Shown here in pieces: positions 29,214 to 37,980 of a stretch of DNA of 64,000 nt. Under the pieces are notes generated by a model, which saw only the letters and a program-made list of their open reading frames with translations, was not told where the DNA came from and did no database searches. Within the stretch, counting starts at the first letter, position 1. Each line of letters begins with the position of its first letter. This DNA comes from Candidatus Gallionella acididurans (GTDB taxonomy: Bacteria > Pseudomonadota > Gammaproteobacteria > Burkholderiales > Gallionellaceae): positions 1 to 64,000 of the forward strand of contig LSLI01000005.1 of NCBI GenBank assembly GCA_001577345.1. Reading direction: 5' to 3'. The position numbers and the translations under genes were made by a program.

Positions 29214-30706
29214 AGAGGCCCACGCTGCTGCTGTTCCTGAGCGCCAACCACCTTCATGCCCAACACATGGCAGGCGGCAGGATCGAACAACAACAGGATT
29301 TTACCGATACGCCGGACGGCCTGGAGGCTTTCGCGTCGTTCCTTAATACAGCAAAGTGTCCGGCTTATTTGCTGACCGACCTGATCGAAGAGGACTTCCG
29401 CCACGAAATCGTCCCGCACTTGACCGGCGGCAGCCGAACCGCGCTGTTGAAACGCAAGTTCGAACAGTTCTATCGGGGCACCCCTTTCCACCAGGCGACC
29501 GTACTGAAACGCCAAAAAACCGGACGCCGCGACGTTGACATGCTGTTCTCGGCATTGACCAACCCCTCGCTGATTACGCCCTGGCTGAATATCATACTGG
29601 CCGGGCAAATTCCGCTCGCCGGGATTTATTCGGTGCCGCAGGTCAGCACGCCGCTGGCCAAGGATCATCCTGCGAGCCACCTGTTGCTGATTTCATGGGA
29701 AAAGTCTGCCGGGCTGCGGCAAACCTATTTCAGCAACCATCACTTGCAAATCTCCCGGTTAACTCCGGTACATTCCGACCTGACCTTCCATGATGCCGTT
29801 GTCAAGGAACTCTCGCGCACTTATCAATACCTGAAGAGCCTGAGTCTGCTTCCGGCGGGACAAATACTCGATGTCCGCATCCTGTGCCACGCCGCTGACC
29901 GCAACGAACTGCAGAACAAGTTGCCGGTTGACGATGATATGCGCTATGACTTCGCAGATATCGGGGATGTCGGCAAGCATCTGGGCATCGACCAGCGCTT
30001 CACCGATTCGGATGCCAGCCAGATATTCCTCTACCAACTGGTCGCCAACCGCCCGAAGACCAATTACGCAAATGCGGAGCACACCCGCTACCACACACTG
30101 TGGCAATTGCGCCTGGCCTTTAATGTCTCCGCTGTCGTGTTGTTGCTCGTCAGTGCATCATGGGCGGCATTAAACTTCTGGGAAAGCGCCGGGAAAGCAG
30201 CTGAAACCGGTGACCTCACATTTCGGGCGCAGCGCACAGCCGCGGAAGCACAGCAAATCATCCGGGGCTTACCCGCTACCCGGGCACCGGCCGCCGATAT
30301 GCGGGCCAGCGTTTCCATCATGCGCAAACTCCGTCGATATGCGCCCGTTCCGCAAACCATACTCGAACCGATCAGCGCCGTGCTTGACCGTTTCCCGAAA
30401 ATCGAATTAAACGAACTTGACTGGCAGGGGAATGCGACCGAAGCGGTTGCAAGCAACACCCGGGCTGATGTCCCCGCCCAGGTCATCACTCTGAACGGAA
30501 CGCTGCAGAGCTTCGACAAGGACTACCGCGCTGCGCTGGCTTATCTGGAACGTTTTCAGCTCGAATTGGGCACCCGCGGTTACCGCGTGACGACTCTCAG
30601 GAAGCCGCTTGACGTCGGCCCGAACAGCAGCCTTACCGACCAGCCGGGCGCACGCGAGGATACCCTCGATTTTTCATTGAAGCTGGTGTGGAGACCGCCC
30701 ACATGA
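29210..30706 (+). CDS. Pilus assembly protein with PilM-like cytoplasmic and PilN-like periplasmic parts
   Basis: 498 residues, no single family recognised with certainty. Residues 1-300 are soluble with an actin-like PilM/GspL feel. One membrane helix lies at about 302-322 (LAFNVSAVVLLLVSASWAAL). A periplasmic tail with a coiled-coil and an ITLNGTLQSFDKDYRAALAYLERFQ segment follows, like PilN. MSHA loci have mshI (PilM-like) and mshJ here, so this may be an MshI-like protein covering PilM and PilN roles in one chain (GspL-like). Starts overlapping mshG. Confidence 0.7.
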   Translation: MKRPTLLLFLSANHLHAQHMAGGRIEQQQDFTDTPDGLEAFASFLNTAKCPAYLLTDLIEEDFRHEIVPHLTGGSRTALLKRKFEQFYRGTPFHQATVLKRQKTGRRDVDMLFSALTNPSLITPWLNIILAGQIPLAGIYSVPQVSTPLAKDHPASHLLLISWEKSAGLRQTYFSNHHLQISRLTPVHSDLTFHDAVVKELSRTYQYLKSLSLLPAGQILDVRILCHAADRNELQNKLPVDDDMRYDFADIGDVGKHLGIDQRFTDSDASQIFLYQLVANRPKTNYANAEHTRYHTLWQLRLAFNVSAVVLLLVSASWAALNFWESAGKAAETGDLTFRAQRTAAEAQQIIRGLPATRAPAADMRASVSIMRKLRRYAPVPQTILEPISAVLDRFPKIELNELDWQGNATEAVASNTRADVPAQVITLNGTLQSFDKDYRAALAYLERFQLELGTRGYRVTTLRKPLDVGPNSSLTDQPGAREDTLDFSLKLVWRPPT

Positions 30707-30719
30707 CGAGGATAGCAGC

Positions 30720-31331
30720 ATGAAATTCTCCAGGACCGACATTCCCCTGATGCGCTTGAGTCTTGCTGCCATTTGCGCTTCGGCCTTGTTGAGCGGCGCT
30801 ATTTTATACGGCAGCAACCGGTACGCTGAGCACAACCAAACAGAGTTGCTCAACGCCCAGCGCCAGTTGAATGACGCGCGCAAGCGTTTATCCGATGCAC
30901 GGAATGACAGTGAAAACCTGTCTGTCTATTCCGCCGAATATAGCGCACTTGAAGGACAAAACATCATCGGCGACGACCACAGGCTGGACTGGATGGAAGA
31001 TCTGGAAAAACTCCGCCGGCAGAATCTGGTTGTCGATTTTCGCTTCAACATTGCCCCGCAGAAAATCTATGCGCCGCAACCCGCCATAGACAGCGGCAAT
31101 TTCAACATCCACTACAGCGAAATGAAATTGCAATTAGATTTGCTGCACGAGGGCCAGCTTCTGAGATTCCTTGACGCGCTGCGCAGCCAGATCAAGGGGC
31201 AATATCAGCTTGAAGGCTGCAAGCTTCAACGCGCCGAAACCGTGGCGAATGCCGACACACCGATGACCAACATCAGGGCCGAATGCAGCGGCGGCTGGAT
31301 CACACTGAAAAACCGGAGTGCTCCGCAATGA
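30720..31331 (+). CDS. PilO/MshJ-like inner-membrane assembly protein
   Basis: 203 residues. One N-terminal membrane helix (about 12-30), a coiled coil (about 35-70, with LLNAQRQLNDARKRLSDARND), then a small alpha/beta domain. This bitopic layout is that of PilO/MshJ/GspM proteins of the inner-membrane alignment complex. The assignment rests on architecture and position between the PilMN-like and MshK-like genes. Its stop overlaps the next start (ATGA). Confidence 0.7.
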   Translation: MKFSRTDIPLMRLSLAAICASALLSGAILYGSNRYAEHNQTELLNAQRQLNDARKRLSDARNDSENLSVYSAEYSALEGQNIIGDDHRLDWMEDLEKLRRQNLVVDFRFNIAPQKIYAPQPAIDSGNFNIHYSEMKLQLDLLHEGQLLRFLDALRSQIKGQYQLEGCKLQRAETVANADTPMTNIRAECSGGWITLKNRSAPQ

Positions 31332-31720
31332 GAACGCTGCTCGCCATCTGCTGCTTAAGTGCGCTGCCAATCATCCCCGCCCGCGCAGATGAACTGGGCC
31401 GCCTGTTTTTTACCCCGGCACAGCGCGCGCAGATGGATCGGGACTACGCGCAAATAGCCCGCCCCGGCCACAATGTCAACACGCTGACACTGAATGGTAT
31501 CGTGCAAATGCATGGGGGCAAGCGCACCGCCTGGATCAACGGCGTGGCGCAGCCGGTCGGGCACAGCGATGACAAGTCGCCCGCAAGCCTGCCCGTTCCC
31601 ATACCCGGCCAGAACAAATCGGTAAAACTCAAAGTCGGCCAGCGCCTGTTGTTGAGTCCATCCGAAAGCCCGGATTCAGGCAAGCCGGATACGCCAAATC
31701 AAGACAAACCGAACCCGTAA
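31328..31720 (+). CDS. MshK/PilP-like small periplasmic protein
   Basis: 130 residues. Signal peptide (MRTLLAICCLSALPIIPARA). A short domain follows with RLFFTPAQRAQMD and LNGIVQMHGGKRTAWINGVAQ, the pattern I associate with MshK/GspC-type proteins, and then a Pro-rich tail. It probably links the inner-membrane complex to the secretin. Start at 31328 overlaps the upstream stop. Confidence comes mainly from position. Confidence 0.65.
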   Translation: MRTLLAICCLSALPIIPARADELGRLFFTPAQRAQMDRDYAQIARPGHNVNTLTLNGIVQMHGGKRTAWINGVAQPVGHSDDKSPASLPVPIPGQNKSVKLKVGQRLLLSPSESPDSGKPDTPNQDKPNP

Positions 31721-31723
31721 ATC

Positions 31724-33355
31724 ATGCCGCGCATTGCCATTTTCAAGCAGGGTTCCGGCTCACAGCACGGCGGGGTTCTATTGGTGATGCTGGTGATCCT
31801 GGTCATCGGTGCCGCAGCCCTGCTGGTCAGCGCACTTAATGGTTCCTCGCTGAAAATCGCGCGCGACAAGACCACTGCCGATGCGTTGGCACAAGCCAAG
31901 GATGCACTGATAGCCTATGCCGCCAGCGATGCGAATCGCCCCGGCGAACTGCCCTGTCCCGATTTCAATAATGACGGACCCATCACTCTCACCGAAGATT
32001 ACAGCGGTAGCAATTGCCTGGGCCTGGTCGGCTGGTTGCCGTGGAAATCGCTGGGACTGCCCGACTTGCGCGACGGCAATGGCGATCGTTTGTGGTATGC
32101 GGTGGCCGCTCCTTTTCGCGCCAATGCGCCCTCCACGGTTATCCTGAATAGCGACACACCGAGTGCCTACCCGACACAGATGTTGACGGTGCTGGACAGC
32201 GCCACCGGAGCCACACTGGAAAGCGGCGTCATCGCGATCGTATTCTCTCCCGGCGCCCCGCTGAATGGCCAAACGCGCAGCCCCAGCGACAACAATGCCA
32301 CCAATGCGATCCCGAATTATCTGGAAGCGGATAACGCCAACCTGAATACCACGTTCCAGACTGCCAACAACAACCAGGTTCCCGTCCCGACCACAATCGT
32401 GAATGACCGCCTGCTGACAATCAGAAGCAGCAACCTGTTCCCGCCTGTCGAAAGACGCATCGCGCGCGAGGTAAAAGCCTGCCTGGATAATTATGCCGCG
32501 ATGCCGGTTTCGACCAATGGCAATGTGGCCGGGCTGAAATATCCTTGGACCGCGCCGACAAACTACGCATCCAGTTCACCCGGAATCAACGGCAATTACA
32601 ACGGAACCTACCTCACATACTTCGGCAGGGTACCCGCTCAGCCCAACATAGACACCTCTTCCAACCCCGCATCGACCTTGATGACCGCGCTCAACACGCT
32701 GCAGGCGGCAGAGGGTGCCTTCAACACCAGCAGCAGTTCAGCCAACAACACCGCGCTGCAGAATGCTGCCAATACCGTCCTCAACCTGAAAAATTCGGTC
32801 TCCAACGTCTCATCCACTACGATAAATCAGGCAGGCGCTTATGGAATCTATTTTGCAAACGGGTCTACCAGCTATTCGACCGCAACATCCTATCTCACAT
32901 CGGCCACCAACGCGCTGATAAACTCTGATGATCTTGACCTCAGGATGTCGATCTCCTGGCCGGCCACTTGCACAATTCTCAACAGCCCTTCTTCCTATTT
33001 CTGGACCGCCTGGAAGAACATGGTGTTCTACCAGGTGGCAAAAGGTTTTCAACCCGGCAGCAGCGCAAGCTTTGGCGTGCCATTAACCATTAACGGTTCC
33101 GGCGCCTACCGGGCCACGGTACTGATCGCAAGAGCCGCGCTCAACTCGACACAAATCAGCGGACGCAGCAATCCTGCCATCAGCCCCACCAACCCTCCCA
33201 CGCCTTATCTTGAGGGCATCAATCCGCATTCGGGCTCGCCCCCGACAACCACTTTCGTAACCTATAGCACATCCGACCCCAACTACTCCACCGTAAATGA
33301 TCTGGTATTGTGCCTGGACGGGAAAGGGACCAACCCAGGAAGCGTATGCCCATGA
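31724..33355 (+). CDS. Large pseudopilin/PilX-like protein of the msh-like locus
   Basis: 543 residues. A basic N-terminus then HGGVLLVMLVILVIGAAALLVSALNGSSL, an N-terminal helix like minor pilins or PilX but without the classical GFTLIE. The body has DALIAYAASDANRPGELPCPDFNNDG and WLPWKSLGLPDLRDGNGDRLWYA, matching in miniature the next gene's DALIGYAVINGRLPCPAS and SWGNRIHYA. The two are therefore paralogues, this one with a long Ser/Asn/Thr-rich insertion (about 190-420). It probably forms part of the fibre tip or adhesin. Overlaps the next gene by four bases. Confidence 0.7.
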   Translation: MPRIAIFKQGSGSQHGGVLLVMLVILVIGAAALLVSALNGSSLKIARDKTTADALAQAKDALIAYAASDANRPGELPCPDFNNDGPITLTEDYSGSNCLGLVGWLPWKSLGLPDLRDGNGDRLWYAVAAPFRANAPSTVILNSDTPSAYPTQMLTVLDSATGATLESGVIAIVFSPGAPLNGQTRSPSDNNATNAIPNYLEADNANLNTTFQTANNNQVPVPTTIVNDRLLTIRSSNLFPPVERRIAREVKACLDNYAAMPVSTNGNVAGLKYPWTAPTNYASSSPGINGNYNGTYLTYFGRVPAQPNIDTSSNPASTLMTALNTLQAAEGAFNTSSSSANNTALQNAANTVLNLKNSVSNVSSTTINQAGAYGIYFANGSTSYSTATSYLTSATNALINSDDLDLRMSISWPATCTILNSPSSYFWTAWKNMVFYQVAKGFQPGSSASFGVPLTINGSGAYRATVLIARAALNSTQISGRSNPAISPTNPPTPYLEGINPHSGSPPTTTFVTYSTSDPNYSTVNDLVLCLDGKGTNPGSVCP

Positions 33356-34161
33356 AATATCCAAATCAATATCGATTAATGAGCCCGGGCTTCACGCTGA
33401 TCGAGATGGCCATCGTGCTGTTTATCGTGGCTCTTCTGATGGGTGGCTTGCTGCCCACGCTGACCAGCCAGATCGAGCAACGGCGCAACAGCGATACCAG
33501 CAAACAACTGAACGAGATCAAGGACGCGCTGATCGGTTATGCCGTCATCAATGGCCGCCTGCCCTGCCCCGCTTCACCCACCAGCAATGGCGCGGAGAGT
33601 CCGGTTGGCGGCGGAAATTGCACGAATTTCTACAATGGCTTCGTACCTGCCGCGACGCTGGGTCTCTCCGGGACAACGGACAGTTCAGGATTTCTTATTG
33701 ATTCCTGGGGCAACCGCATCCACTATGCCGTCACTTTATGGACGTGGAATTCCCCAACTCCACCGACCCCACCAAATGTTCCCTACGTCTTTACCACAAC
33801 TAACGGAATGAGCACCGTCGGGATGTCGAACTTCCCAACGACCGGAACACCACACCTGCAAGTGTGTTCTACCGCTATTAGCGCTACCGGTTCGAGTTGC
33901 GCTTCATCACTTGTAACACTCACTTCTAGTCCCGGCGTACCAGTAGTCATCTATTCGACTGGCAAGAATGGTGCATACGGCGGCACAGGCCCAGATGAAG
34001 CAGAAAACCCCAATCCCAAGAGCGCCGACAACGACCGCGTGTTCGTCAGCCATCTCCCGACAGGAAGCGGCGCACCCAACGGTTATTTCGACGACATCGT
34101 CATCTGGATATCGCCGAACGTGCTGATCAACCGCATGGTGGCCGCAGGCAAGCTGCCGTAG
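33352..34161 (+). CDS. Prepilin-type N-cleavage/methylation protein (pseudopilin)
   Basis: 269 residues. A short leader ends MSPG, then FTLIEMAIVLFIVALLMGG, with Glu at +5 of the mature protein: the PilD-type cleavage and methylation motif. The ATG at 33352 overlaps the upstream stop; longer frames from 33310 add no conserved sequence. The body shares the GRLPCPAS and GNRIHYAV motifs with the preceding gene. It is the only clear class-III leader in the locus; no typical major pilin is visible. The last 35 bases recur at 35580-35614. Confidence 0.85.
   Translation: MKYPNQYRLMSPGFTLIEMAIVLFIVALLMGGLLPTLTSQIEQRRNSDTSKQLNEIKDALIGYAVINGRLPCPASPTSNGAESPVGGGNCTNFYNGFVPAATLGLSGTTDSSGFLIDSWGNRIHYAVTLWTWNSPTPPTPPNVPYVFTTTNGMSTVGMSNFPTTGTPHLQVCSTAISATGSSCASSLVTLTSSPGVPVVIYSTGKNGAYGGTGPDEAENPNPKSADNDRVFVSHLPTGSGAPNGYFDDIVIWISPNVLINRMVAAGKLP
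34127..34161. repeat. Direct repeat copy 1: 3' end of the pseudopilin gene
   Basis: The last 35 bases of the pseudopilin gene (TCAACCGCATGGTGG... to the TAG stop) match 35580-35614 with one mismatch. The pair brackets the insertion carrying two accessory genes. Confidence 0.85.
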
Positions 34162-34192
34162 GTTTATAGAGGCCTACGGGTACCGCATTCTC

Positions 34193-34837
34193 ATGAGAAA
34201 ACTTCTGGTTTGGCTGAAATCCATACTACATTGGCTAGTTGAATGGTGGTTGTTTTGTCTTGGTTTCTTGGTAGTCGCCGCCTCGGCTGCCTCTATTGTC
34301 TTCGTCGGCGCTGGTGAAGCGGCATTCCGCTATACCGGAATGGTGTTGCAACTTCTGGGTATTGGCACAGTTGCATGGGGCATTCATACCACTCGTAAAG
34401 AATTCGGCCATCCGAGTATCTTCGCAGTTTGGCGCAAACGATTAAATCGCTTTCCCCCGTTCGGGGGCCGGATGGTGACAGGAAGCTCCCACAAAACGCT
34501 TCCCCTTATGACTAAAAGTATGCGCGGCTACAGTTCAGTAGTCCCTAGTGCAAACCCAACGATTGACGCACGAGTCCATGCACTGGAGGAAAACCTGAGG
34601 CTACTTAACGATCGGGTGAGCCAAACACAAAATGAGACGGATCAGGAGTTTCGTAAACAATCCGATGCACTTAAGCAAGAACAACAAGTTCGATCCGATG
34701 AAGACCAACATATCCGCGCAAAATTAGAATCGACTGAAACTGGTGGCCTGAACATCTCAGCAATGGGTGCACTGTGGTTATCCATTGGGGTCATCATGAG
34801 TTCCATTCCATCTGAGCTGGCTGTGTGGCTCAAATAA
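34193..34837 (+). CDS. Membrane/coiled-coil protein of an accessory islet
   Basis: 214 residues, no family recognised. Two N-terminal membrane helices (about 17-40 and 45-64), a basic cytoplasmic loop, a coiled-coil-prone stretch (about 125-180, with DRVSQTQNETDQEFRKQSDALKQEQQ) and a last hydrophobic helix (about 186-208). It looks AT-richer than the pilus genes and lies between duplicated gene tails, so it was probably acquired. It precedes a HEPN-like gene by 43 bases; together they could be an effector-plus-sensor cassette. Function unknown. Confidence 0.7.
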   Translation: MRKLLVWLKSILHWLVEWWLFCLGFLVVAASAASIVFVGAGEAAFRYTGMVLQLLGIGTVAWGIHTTRKEFGHPSIFAVWRKRLNRFPPFGGRMVTGSSHKTLPLMTKSMRGYSSVVPSANPTIDARVHALEENLRLLNDRVSQTQNETDQEFRKQSDALKQEQQVRSDEDQHIRAKLESTETGGLNISAMGALWLSIGVIMSSIPSELAVWLK

Positions 34838-34880
34838 TGCCCAACCCATTCAAGCGGGACTGCGCAAAAGCTCGCCACCA

Positions 34881-35573
34881 ATGAACTCCACATTAACGTC
34901 ACAGGAAGCACTCGTGAGCCAGCCACCGCAAATTCAGTTTGATTTATTGGCAAACGCTCGAGACTCACTCAGACAGGCGGTTGAACTGCTCGCTTGGAAA
35001 GACATCGGGTCTGATCACGCAAGACTGAAGCACTCGATCACCAATGCAGCCCACTCGATTGAATTGCTATTGAAAGAGCGGCTTTACCGTATAAATCCCG
35101 CGTTTGTCTGGGAGAACGTGGACAAATATCCAAATCTTGAGGCTAACACCGTTAACGTCAACACCGCAATTTCTCGCCTGAAGAATATTGGCGCTGTCAT
35201 GTTTTCCGAGAAGGACGAAAATAATATACGGTCACTGCGCAAGACACGCAATGCCATCGAGCACTACGAATGGCGCACCACAGAGAAAGAGGCAAAAATC
35301 ATTGTTGGAAATGCTCTTAGTTTCGCGTTTTCATTCGCCGCTGAGCAGCTTGGCATCGATCTCGCTGCCGACTTCAAACAAGACGATACTTGGCGTTCAC
35401 TCATTGAGGAACTGTACGACTTCGTTCGCATTCATGGCGCGAGGCTTGAGGCAAAGCTCAGAGAGAACGGCGAATATCCGTCCTACTGCGACGCTTGCGG
35501 CGAACTCACAGTCCCTATGCGCGGCGGCAGTTGCGAGCTATGCGGTCACTGGCAGATCGTTGATGATGCTTAA
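34881..35573 (+). CDS. HEPN-like protein with C-terminal zinc ribbon
   Basis: 230 residues. A helical domain contains LRKTRNAIEHYEW: RNAIEH is an R-x4-H motif like that of HEPN ribonucleases, preceded by a helix pattern (HSITNAAHSIELLLKERL) common in HEPN domains. The C-terminus has CDACGEL and CELCGH, two CxxC pairs forming a zinc ribbon. ATG at 34881 has no ribosome site; GTG at 34914 has AGGAAG six bases upstream and may be the true start. HEPN proteins often act as RNA-cleaving toxins or defence effectors. That role here is inference. Confidence 0.7.
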   Translation: MNSTLTSQEALVSQPPQIQFDLLANARDSLRQAVELLAWKDIGSDHARLKHSITNAAHSIELLLKERLYRINPAFVWENVDKYPNLEANTVNVNTAISRLKNIGAVMFSEKDENNIRSLRKTRNAIEHYEWRTTEKEAKIIVGNALSFAFSFAAEQLGIDLAADFKQDDTWRSLIEELYDFVRIHGARLEAKLRENGEYPSYCDACGELTVPMRGGSCELCGHWQIVDDA

Positions 35574-35579
35574 TCTCGG

Positions 35580-35614
35580 TCAACCGCATGGTGGCGGCAG
35601 GCAAGCTGCCGTAG
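35580..35614. repeat. Direct repeat copy 2: orphan 3' end of a pseudopilin gene
   Basis: 34 of 35 bases match 34127-34161, including the stop codon. It lies eight bases from a convergent cysS tail fragment, so this spot preserves a pseudopilin/cysS gene junction without the genes. Confidence 0.85.
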
Positions 35615-35622
35615 ATTTTTTA

Positions 35623-35766
35623 TCAGGCGCGCCGCCAGGCGGTGCCCGATGCGCTGTCTTCCAGCACGATGCCCATAGCCAGCAGTTCATTGCGGATACG
35701 GTCGGCCTCGGCGTAGTTCCTGAACTGCTCTGCGGCAATGGTGATTCGGGTCATCACCTTCGCGCT
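35623..35766 (-). pseudogene. cysS: cysS 3'-terminal fragment (diverged duplicate)
   Basis: The minus strand encodes about 47 codons ending [32 protein letters not shown] and a stop. The intact cysS at 36520 ends [32 protein letters not shown]. The match is clear but diverged in DNA, so this is not a recent duplication of the resident gene; import of a homologous junction from a related strain is more likely. No start or catalytic part is present. Confidence 0.88.
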
Positions 35767-35822
35767 TTCACCAATTTAACCAGGTATATGCCATAATCCC
35801 AGATAGTTCATTAGCCCAAAAT

Positions 35823-35882
35823 CCGTTCGCCCTGAGGTATCGAAGGGCTTGCTCAAGTGGTTCGATACCTCACCACGAACGG
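35823..35882. repeat. Dispersed-type inverted repeat
   Basis: CCGTTCG and TGAGGTATCGAA at the left are mirrored by TTCGATACCTCA and CGAACGG at the right around a 16-base centre. It resembles the short CCGTTCG...CGAACGG intergenic repeats known in many proteobacteria. It lies between the cysS fragment and the toxin-antitoxin-like pair. Confidence 0.7.
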
Positions 35883-35954
35883 TCTTTTACACCCGACTTC
35901 TCCTAATGGATTATCCGGGATAATCATCGCCGCGTTATATTGAGGGGAAAGACC

Positions 35955-36179
35955 ATGGAACAAGTTGCCAGGATTACCGTTGATCCAAACATCTGCGGGG
36001 GGAGGCCTTGTATTCGTGGACTACGCGTGCGAGTCAAAGACGTGCTGGAAATGCTGGCCTCTGGCATAACCAAAGAAGACATTCTCAGGGACTTCCCCTA
36101 TCTCGAGGCCGATGACATTTCTGCTTCGCTCGAATACGCCGCAAAGCAAGTAGACCATCCCATTCTGCAGGCTGCCTGA
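35955..36179 (+). CDS. DUF433 antitoxin-like protein
   Basis: 74 residues. ITVDPNICGGRPCIRGLRVRVKDVLEMLASGITKEDILRDFPYLEADDI is the DUF433 pattern, a small winged-helix-like domain found as the antitoxin partner of DUF5615 proteins. ATG at 35955 with GGGGAAAG upstream; an in-frame TTG lies 15 bases before. Two bases separate it from the toxin-like gene, typical of such pairs. It probably binds the promoter and neutralises the partner. Confidence 0.88.
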   Translation: MEQVARITVDPNICGGRPCIRGLRVRVKDVLEMLASGITKEDILRDFPYLEADDISASLEYAAKQVDHPILQAA

Positions 36180-36181
36180 TA

Positions 36182-36511
36182 ATGCGCTTTCTGGTCGACG
36201 CGCAATTGCCACCCGCGTTGGCCCGTTTTCTGAATGATGCAGGTCATCAAGCAGAACACGTTTATGACATTGGGATGGGGACGGCCAGCAATAGGGCTAT
36301 CTGGAACTATGCACTGCAAAACAACGCGACAATAATCACCAAGGATGAGGACTTTGTCAGTCTTATCAGCGTTCAATCCGGCACACCATCCGTGATTTGG
36401 GTACGTGTCGGGAATACCGGCAAACAGGCTTTATTGAATTGGATAGAACCAATGATGGAGCGCATCGTCGCCGAGATTGAATCGGGTGAAAAGCTGATTG
36501 AAATCGCTTGA
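36182..36511 (+). CDS. DUF5615 PIN-like toxin-type protein
   Basis: 109 residues. MRFLVDAQLPPALARFL (catalytic-type Asp6), DAGHQAEHVYDIGM and ATIITKDEDFVSL with the acidic KDEDF motif match DUF5615, a PIN-like (Mut7-C-related) nuclease fold. With DUF433 it forms a presumed toxin-antitoxin module. Its stop is eight bases from the convergent cysS stop, so the pair occupies the space at the cysS 3' end. Confidence 0.88.
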   Translation: MRFLVDAQLPPALARFLNDAGHQAEHVYDIGMGTASNRAIWNYALQNNATIITKDEDFVSLISVQSGTPSVIWVRVGNTGKQALLNWIEPMMERIVAEIESGEKLIEIA

Positions 36512-36519
36512 TCGATAAA

Positions 36520-37917
36520 TCAGGCCCTGCGCCACGTCGTACCTTGTGGTGTGTCTTCCAATACGATTCCCGCATCCAGTAATTCCTTGCGGATGCGGTC
36601 GGCCTCGGCATAGTTTTTGGCATTCTTGGCAGCGATGCGCGCTTCGATCTGCGCATTGATTCCCGCATCATCCAACCCGCCTGCGCCCGCGCTTCCCTGC
36701 AGGAATTCCGCCGGCTCGCGTTGCAGCAATCCCAGCACGCCGGCCAGAGACTTGAGTTGCGCAGCCGCTTCAGCAGACTGGCTGCGGTTCACTTCGTTGG
36801 CGAGTTCGAACAACGCCGCAACCGCCTCCGGCGTGTTGAAGTCGTCGTCCATCGCGGCCCTGAAACGGGCGGCATGTGGCCCGCCCCAATCCACTGCCTG
36901 CGCAACAGCAGGTGCCGACTTCAAAGCGGTATAGAGACGCGTCAGCGCACCCTTCGCATCGTCCAGGTGTGCGTCGGAATAATTCAGCGGGCTGCGGTAA
37001 TGCGCGCGCAGTATGAAGAAGCGCAGCACCTCGGCGTCATATTTTTGCAGCACATCGCGGATAGTGAAGAAGTTGCCCAGGCTCTTGGACATTTTCTCCT
37101 TGTCCACATTGACGAAACCGTTGTGTATCCAGTAATTGACGAAGGTGCATCCCCCACCCTGCTCATGTAGCATCGCGCCCTCGCTCTGGGCGATCTCGTT
37201 CTCGTGATGCGGGAACTGCAGGTCGGCTCCGCCGCCGTGGATGTCGAAATGGTTGCCGAGCAATTTTGAACCCATCGCGGAACATTCGATATGCCAGCCG
37301 GGGCGGCCCTTGCCCCACCTGGAGTCCCACTTCACCTCGCCGGCTTCCTGCTCTTTCGCGTGTTTCCACAGCACGAAGTCAAGCGGATCGTTCTTGTTGT
37401 CGGCGACTTCGACGCGCTCGCCGGCGCGCAGGTCTTCCAGCGATTTGCCGGACAACTTGCCGTAACCGGGAAACTTGCGCACCGCGAAATTCACATCGCC
37501 GTCCGGCGCCCGGTAGGCCAGGCCATTTGCTTCCAGCTGCGCGATCATGTCGAGCATCTCCGGCACAAATTGCGTGGCGCGCGGCTCATGGTCGGGGCGC
37601 AGCACGCCCAGCGCGTCGGCATCCTCGTGCATCGCGGCAATGAAGCGCGCGGTGAGATCATGGATGGATTCGCCGTTCTCTGCCGCGCGCTTGATGATCT
37701 TGTCGTCGATGTCGGTGATGTTGCGCACATAGTTCACCTCGTAGCCACTTGCCTTGAGCCAGCGGTACACGATGTCGAATACCACCAGCACGCGCGCATG
37801 GCCGATATGGCAATAGTCGTACACCGTCATGCCGCACACATACATGCCGACCCTGCCCGTAACCATGGGCACGAATTCCTGCTTGTCACGCGCCAGCGTG
37901 TTGTAGATTTTCAACAT
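36520..37917 (-). CDS. cysS: Cysteinyl-tRNA synthetase
   Basis: 465 residues, class I synthetase. Zinc and ATP motifs: [17 protein letters not shown] with HIGH (about 37-40), the zinc-ligand cysteines and [10 protein letters not shown], and KMSKSLGN near 270-277. Charges tRNA-Cys. The C-terminal DALR-type helical region ends in WRRA. It is full length; the diverged fragment at 35623-35766 repeats its last 45 or so codons. glnS is 63 bases upstream on the same strand. Confidence 0.97.
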   Translation of the reverse strand: MLKIYNTLARDKQEFVPMVTGRVGMYVCGMTVYDYCHIGHARVLVVFDIVYRWLKASGYEVNYVRNITDIDDKIIKRAAENGESIHDLTARFIAAMHEDADALGVLRPDHEPRATQFVPEMLDMIAQLEANGLAYRAPDGDVNFAVRKFPGYGKLSGKSLEDLRAGERVEVADNKNDPLDFVLWKHAKEQEAGEVKWDSRWGKGRPGWHIECSAMGSKLLGNHFDIHGGGADLQFPHHENEIAQSEGAMLHEQGGGCTFVNYWIHNGFVNVDKEKMSKSLGNFFTIRDVLQKYDAEVLRFFILRAHYRSPLNYSDAHLDDAKGALTRLYTALKSAPAVAQAVDWGGPHAARFRAAMDDDFNTPEAVAALFELANEVNRSQSAEAAAQLKSLAGVLGLLQREPAEFLQGSAGAGGLDDAGINAQIEARIAAKNAKNYAEADRIRKELLDAGIVLEDTPQGTTWRRA

Positions 37918-37980
37918 GGTCTCGGGGAATGAAGGGGATTAAAGGCGCACCATCCAGGTGAATGGCCATACTTGCGGGGT

